From the NCBI GenBank assembly GCA_022749905.1, contig JAKIWU010000064.1, positions 1-7,684 on the forward strand: 7,684 bases of DNA, given 5' to 3'. The stretch is from Thermoplasmata archaeon (GTDB lineage Archaea; Thermoplasmatota; Thermoplasmata; Lutacidiplasmatales; UBA184). Made by a program: the position numbers and the translations under genes. The first letter of the stretch is position 1, and every line of letters begins with the position of its first letter. Below the pieces are notes generated by a model. It did no database searches. It saw only the letters and a list, made by a program, of their open reading frames with translations, and was not told the DNA's origin. Positions 5,629 through 7,684 of this stretch are shown piece by piece.

Positions 5629-6800
5629 CGACGGAGGCCCCCCCGCTCCTGCGGACGCCGCTCCACGCCTTCCATCTTGCGCACAGGGCGCACCTTGTCC
5701 CGTTCGGGGGGTGGGAGATGCCGCTCTACTACGAGAGCATCCTCGACGAGCACGCGGCCGTCCGGGATTCCGCCGGTCTCTTCGACGTCTCGCACATGGG
5801 CATTCTCACGGTGCGCGGGACGAGCGCGACCGCGCTCCTCGCCCGCAGGACCACGGCGAACGTGGCGAAGATCGCTCCGGGACAGGTTCGGTACACCTTT
5901 CTCCTGGGCATGGACGGGCGGATCTTCGACGATCTCCTCGTGACCCGGCTCGACCCGGGCGGAGAGGCCACGCCGTCCTACCTCGTGGTCCCGAACGCCG
6001 GCACCGCACCCGCGGTGTACGATCTCCTGCGCCAGCACCGCCGCCCCGACACGGTGGTCGTCCGCCACAATGGTGCGATCGCGATCCTCGCCGTCCAGGG
6101 CCCGAAGGCACCCGAGATCCTCGAATCCCAATTCGGTTGGCGGATCAGCGAGATCCCGTTCTACCGCTCGCGTCTCCTCGGCGCGCGTCCATCGACGGAG
6201 GGACCGACCGACGCCGCCACCCCGGGCGACCTCATCCGGGATCTCGAGACGGGCGTCCTCGTGAGCCGGACGGGCTACACGGGCGAGGCGGGTGCGGAGC
6301 TGTTCGTCCGGGCGGAGCGGGCGGTCGAGTTCGCGGACCGTCTCGTGGCAGCCGGGGTCCGACCCACGGGGCTCGGCGCCCGGGACTCCCTCAGGCTCGA
6401 GAAAGGCTACCTCCTCTCGGGCGTCGATTTCCACCTCGACCGGACGCCGTTCGAGGCCGCCCAGGAGCGGTTCGTCGAGCTCGACCACCCGTTCGTCGGT
6501 CGGGACGCGCTCCTCGCTCAGCAGAAGGCCGGCGTCCCGGCGCGCCTCGCCGGTCTCTCGACGTCCGAACCCTCAGCGATCCCGCGCCACGGCTCCCCGG
6601 TTCTCCACGACGGGAAGGTCATCGCCGCAGTGACGAGCGGTGGCCTCTCGCCCACCCTGCACCATGGGATCGCGCTCGCCTACCTCCCCGCACCCCTCGG
6701 CACGGTGGGAACCGCCCTCGAGATCGATCTCCGCGGACGGAAGGTCCCGGCCGTCGTGACGAAGCTCCCGTTTGTCCCGAATCGCCCGATCGCCTCGTGA
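5625..6800 (+). CDS. gcvT: Aminomethyltransferase, glycine cleavage T-protein family
   Basis: T-protein transfers the methylene group of the lipoyl-bound aminomethyl intermediate to a tetrahydropterin and releases ammonia, in the cytoplasm. The 391-residue product has the standard order: F-G-G-W-E-M-P (27-33), D-V-S-H-M-G (54-59), G-R-I-F-D-D-L (98-104, holding the catalytic aspartate), R-T-G-Y-T-G-E (215-221), G-A-R-D-S-L-R-L-E-K-G (251-261), then the C-terminal barrel with V-T-S-G-G-L-S-P-T-L. It is some 20-30 residues longer than typical, mostly from a Pro/Thr/Asp-rich insert before R-T-G-Y-T-G-E (about 189-204) and a small loop after the D-D-L strand. The ATG overlaps the previous stop (ATGA). 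GcvH and GcvP are not in the window. Because relatives such as demethylases share this fold, a role outside glycine cleavage is possible, but the motifs fit canonical GcvT well. Confidence 0.92.
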   Translation: MTTEAPPLLRTPLHAFHLAHRAHLVPFGGWEMPLYYESILDEHAAVRDSAGLFDVSHMGILTVRGTSATALLARRTTANVAKIAPGQVRYTFLLGMDGRIFDDLLVTRLDPGGEATPSYLVVPNAGTAPAVYDLLRQHRRPDTVVVRHNGAIAILAVQGPKAPEILESQFGWRISEIPFYRSRLLGARPSTEGPTDAATPGDLIRDLETGVLVSRTGYTGEAGAELFVRAERAVEFADRLVAAGVRPTGLGARDSLRLEKGYLLSGVDFHLDRTPFEAAQERFVELDHPFVGRDALLAQQKAGVPARLAGLSTSEPSAIPRHGSPVLHDGKVIAAVTSGGLSPTLHHGIALAYLPAPLGTVGTALEIDLRGRKVPAVVTKLPFVPNRPIAS

Positions 6801-7684
6801 GGCGTCCGGTGGTCCGGGTCCGTGGACCCACCGGCTCCACGCTGCCCCCGGGCACCCGCGCGCTCCTCGTTCGCGCGCTCGCGGAGGATCGCGTCGATCA
6901 GGATCACACCACGCGCGCGATCCTTCCGGGGGCTCGGCGCGCGCGGGCGCGGGTCACGGCGGAAGGGCACGGTCGCCTCTCAGGAATGGACGCGGCCCTC
7001 GCCCTCGCGCGGATCGTAGGTCTCGAGGCGAGGACCCTGCGGAAGGATGGAGCACGGGTGCGCCCCGGAACCCCCGTTCTCGAACTCTCGGGAGACCTTC
7101 GACGGATCCTTGCCATCGAAAGGACGCTGCTCAATTTCCTGATGCACCTTTCCGGGGTTGCGAGCGCGACGGCCTCCGCGCGAACTCGGGCCGGCGACCG
7201 CCTCAGGATCTTCGGGACGAGGAAGACCCTCCCGGGTCTCCGTGCGCTCGAAAAGCAGGCGATTCGACATGGGGGCGGCGATCCCCATCGTAGCGACCTT
7301 GCGACGGGGCTCCTCGTCAAGAACAATCACCTCGCCGTGAGTTCCATTCGGGACGCAGTCGCTCGCCTGCGGTCGGCGCACCCTCGGAGAACCATCGAGG
7401 TCGAGGTCCGGTCGCGCGCCGGGGCCCTCGAGGCGGTTCGGGCCGGGGCCGATGCGCTCCTGATCGACAACGCCGGGCCGTTCCGCGCTCGTTCGATCGC
7501 GCGAGCCGCGCGTGCCGCCGCCGGCGGCCGCGCTCTCTGGATCGAGGTCTCGGGGTCCATCACACCCTCGAACGTTGCCGCCTATCGATCGGTCGGCGCG
7601 GACGCGGCAAGCCTGGGCGCCCTGACGCACTCGGCGCCGGCGCTCCCCTTTCATCTGCGGGTCCTCGGCCGCGCGCCCTCGAGG
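6797..7684 (+). CDS. nadC: Nicotinate-nucleotide pyrophosphorylase, carboxylating (3' end cut by the window)
   Basis: NadC converts quinolinate and PRPP to nicotinate mononucleotide, CO2 and pyrophosphate in de novo NAD synthesis. The frame stays open for 296 codons to the window edge without a stop. The GTG at 6797 overlaps the gcvT-family stop (GTGA); a GTG at 6809 is the nearest alternative. Motifs in order: A-E-D followed by D-H-T-T near the N-terminus, E-R-T-L-L-N-F-L (108-115), T-R-K-T-L-P-G-L-R (141-149), H-G-G-G-D-P-H-R (158-165), V-K-N-N-H (174-178), I-E-V-E-V (200-204), L-I-D-N (222-225) and the closing G-A-L-T-H-S-A-P-A-L. The basic and acidic active-site residues known from the Mycobacterium enzyme appear kept. 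One change is K-N-N-H where K-D-N-H is usual. The L-E-K and K-N-N-H motifs favour NadC over the related molybdenum-linked ModD. Only a few C-terminal residues should be missing. Confidence 0.93.
   Translation, partial: MRRPVVRVRGPTGSTLPPGTRALLVRALAEDRVDQDHTTRAILPGARRARARVTAEGHGRLSGMDAALALARIVGLEARTLRKDGARVRPGTPVLELSGDLRRILAIERTLLNFLMHLSGVASATASARTRAGDRLRIFGTRKTLPGLRALEKQAIRHGGGDPHRSDLATGLLVKNNHLAVSSIRDAVARLRSAHPRRTIEVEVRSRAGALEAVRAGADALLIDNAGPFRARSIARAARAAAGGRALWIEVSGSITPSNVAAYRSVGADAASLGALTHSAPALPFHLRVLGRAPSR

Noticed and set aside
5394..6488. Long minus-strand open frame (364 codons) opposite the gcvT-family gene
   Set aside because: Same shadow pattern of low-complexity charged residues; the opposite strand has a full set of GcvT motifs.
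6797..7684. ModD, the NadC-like protein of molybdenum-transport loci, suggested by the nearby molybdenum enzyme
   Set aside because: The protein has the L-E-K, H-G-G-G, K-N-N-H and L-I-D-N motifs of NadC, and no molybdate transporter gene is present.

Overview
The window is protein-dense, G+C-rich DNA, about two thirds G+C by eye, most likely from an archaeon. The main pointer is a PurP-family gene, a family that is essentially archaeal. TATA-like boxes about 26-30 bases from start codons and weak or absent Shine-Dalgarno sites suggest leaderless messages. The proteins are arginine-rich rather than strongly acidic, which argues against a haloarchaeon. A G+C-rich Thermoplasmatota-type lineage would fit, but that placement is inference.

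Layout. Bases 1-59 hold nothing I can name. On the minus strand, 874-60, lies a two-gene unit: a winged-helix regulator followed, with a 1-base TGATG overlap, by a 99-residue small beta-rich protein. An 89-base divergent spacer (875-963) carries TATA-like boxes, a short inverted repeat and repeated CTCGG-type elements. On the plus strand from 964 to the window edge runs one unbroken cluster of six genes. They are the FAD, [2Fe-2S] and molybdopterin subunits of a xanthine dehydrogenase/CO-dehydrogenase-type molybdenum hydroxylase (M-S-L order), a PurP-family ATP-grasp enzyme, a GcvT-family aminomethyltransferase, and a nicotinate-nucleotide pyrophosphorylase (NadC) cut by the window end very near its C-terminus. 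All five junctions are 4-base stop/start overlaps (GTGA, GTGA, ATGA, ATGA, GTGA), so a single, translationally coupled transcript is very likely.

How they may work together. The molybdenum hydroxylase would hydroxylate an aromatic heterocycle or aldehyde. Its large subunit lacks the glutamate that binds purine in xanthine oxidoreductase and lacks the CO-dehydrogenase AYRCSFR loop, so the substrate is open. PurP ligates formate to an imidazole-linked amine, GcvT moves one-carbon units to a tetrahydropterin, and NadC makes nicotinate mononucleotide from quinolinate and PRPP. The shared theme is nitrogen heterocycles, one-carbon units and phosphoribosyl groups. The PurP protein looks like a divergent paralogue rather than the standard enzyme. 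The operon may therefore encode a heterocycle salvage or breakdown route, or may simply group housekeeping purine, glycine and NAD genes with an oxidoreductase. The sequence alone does not decide this.
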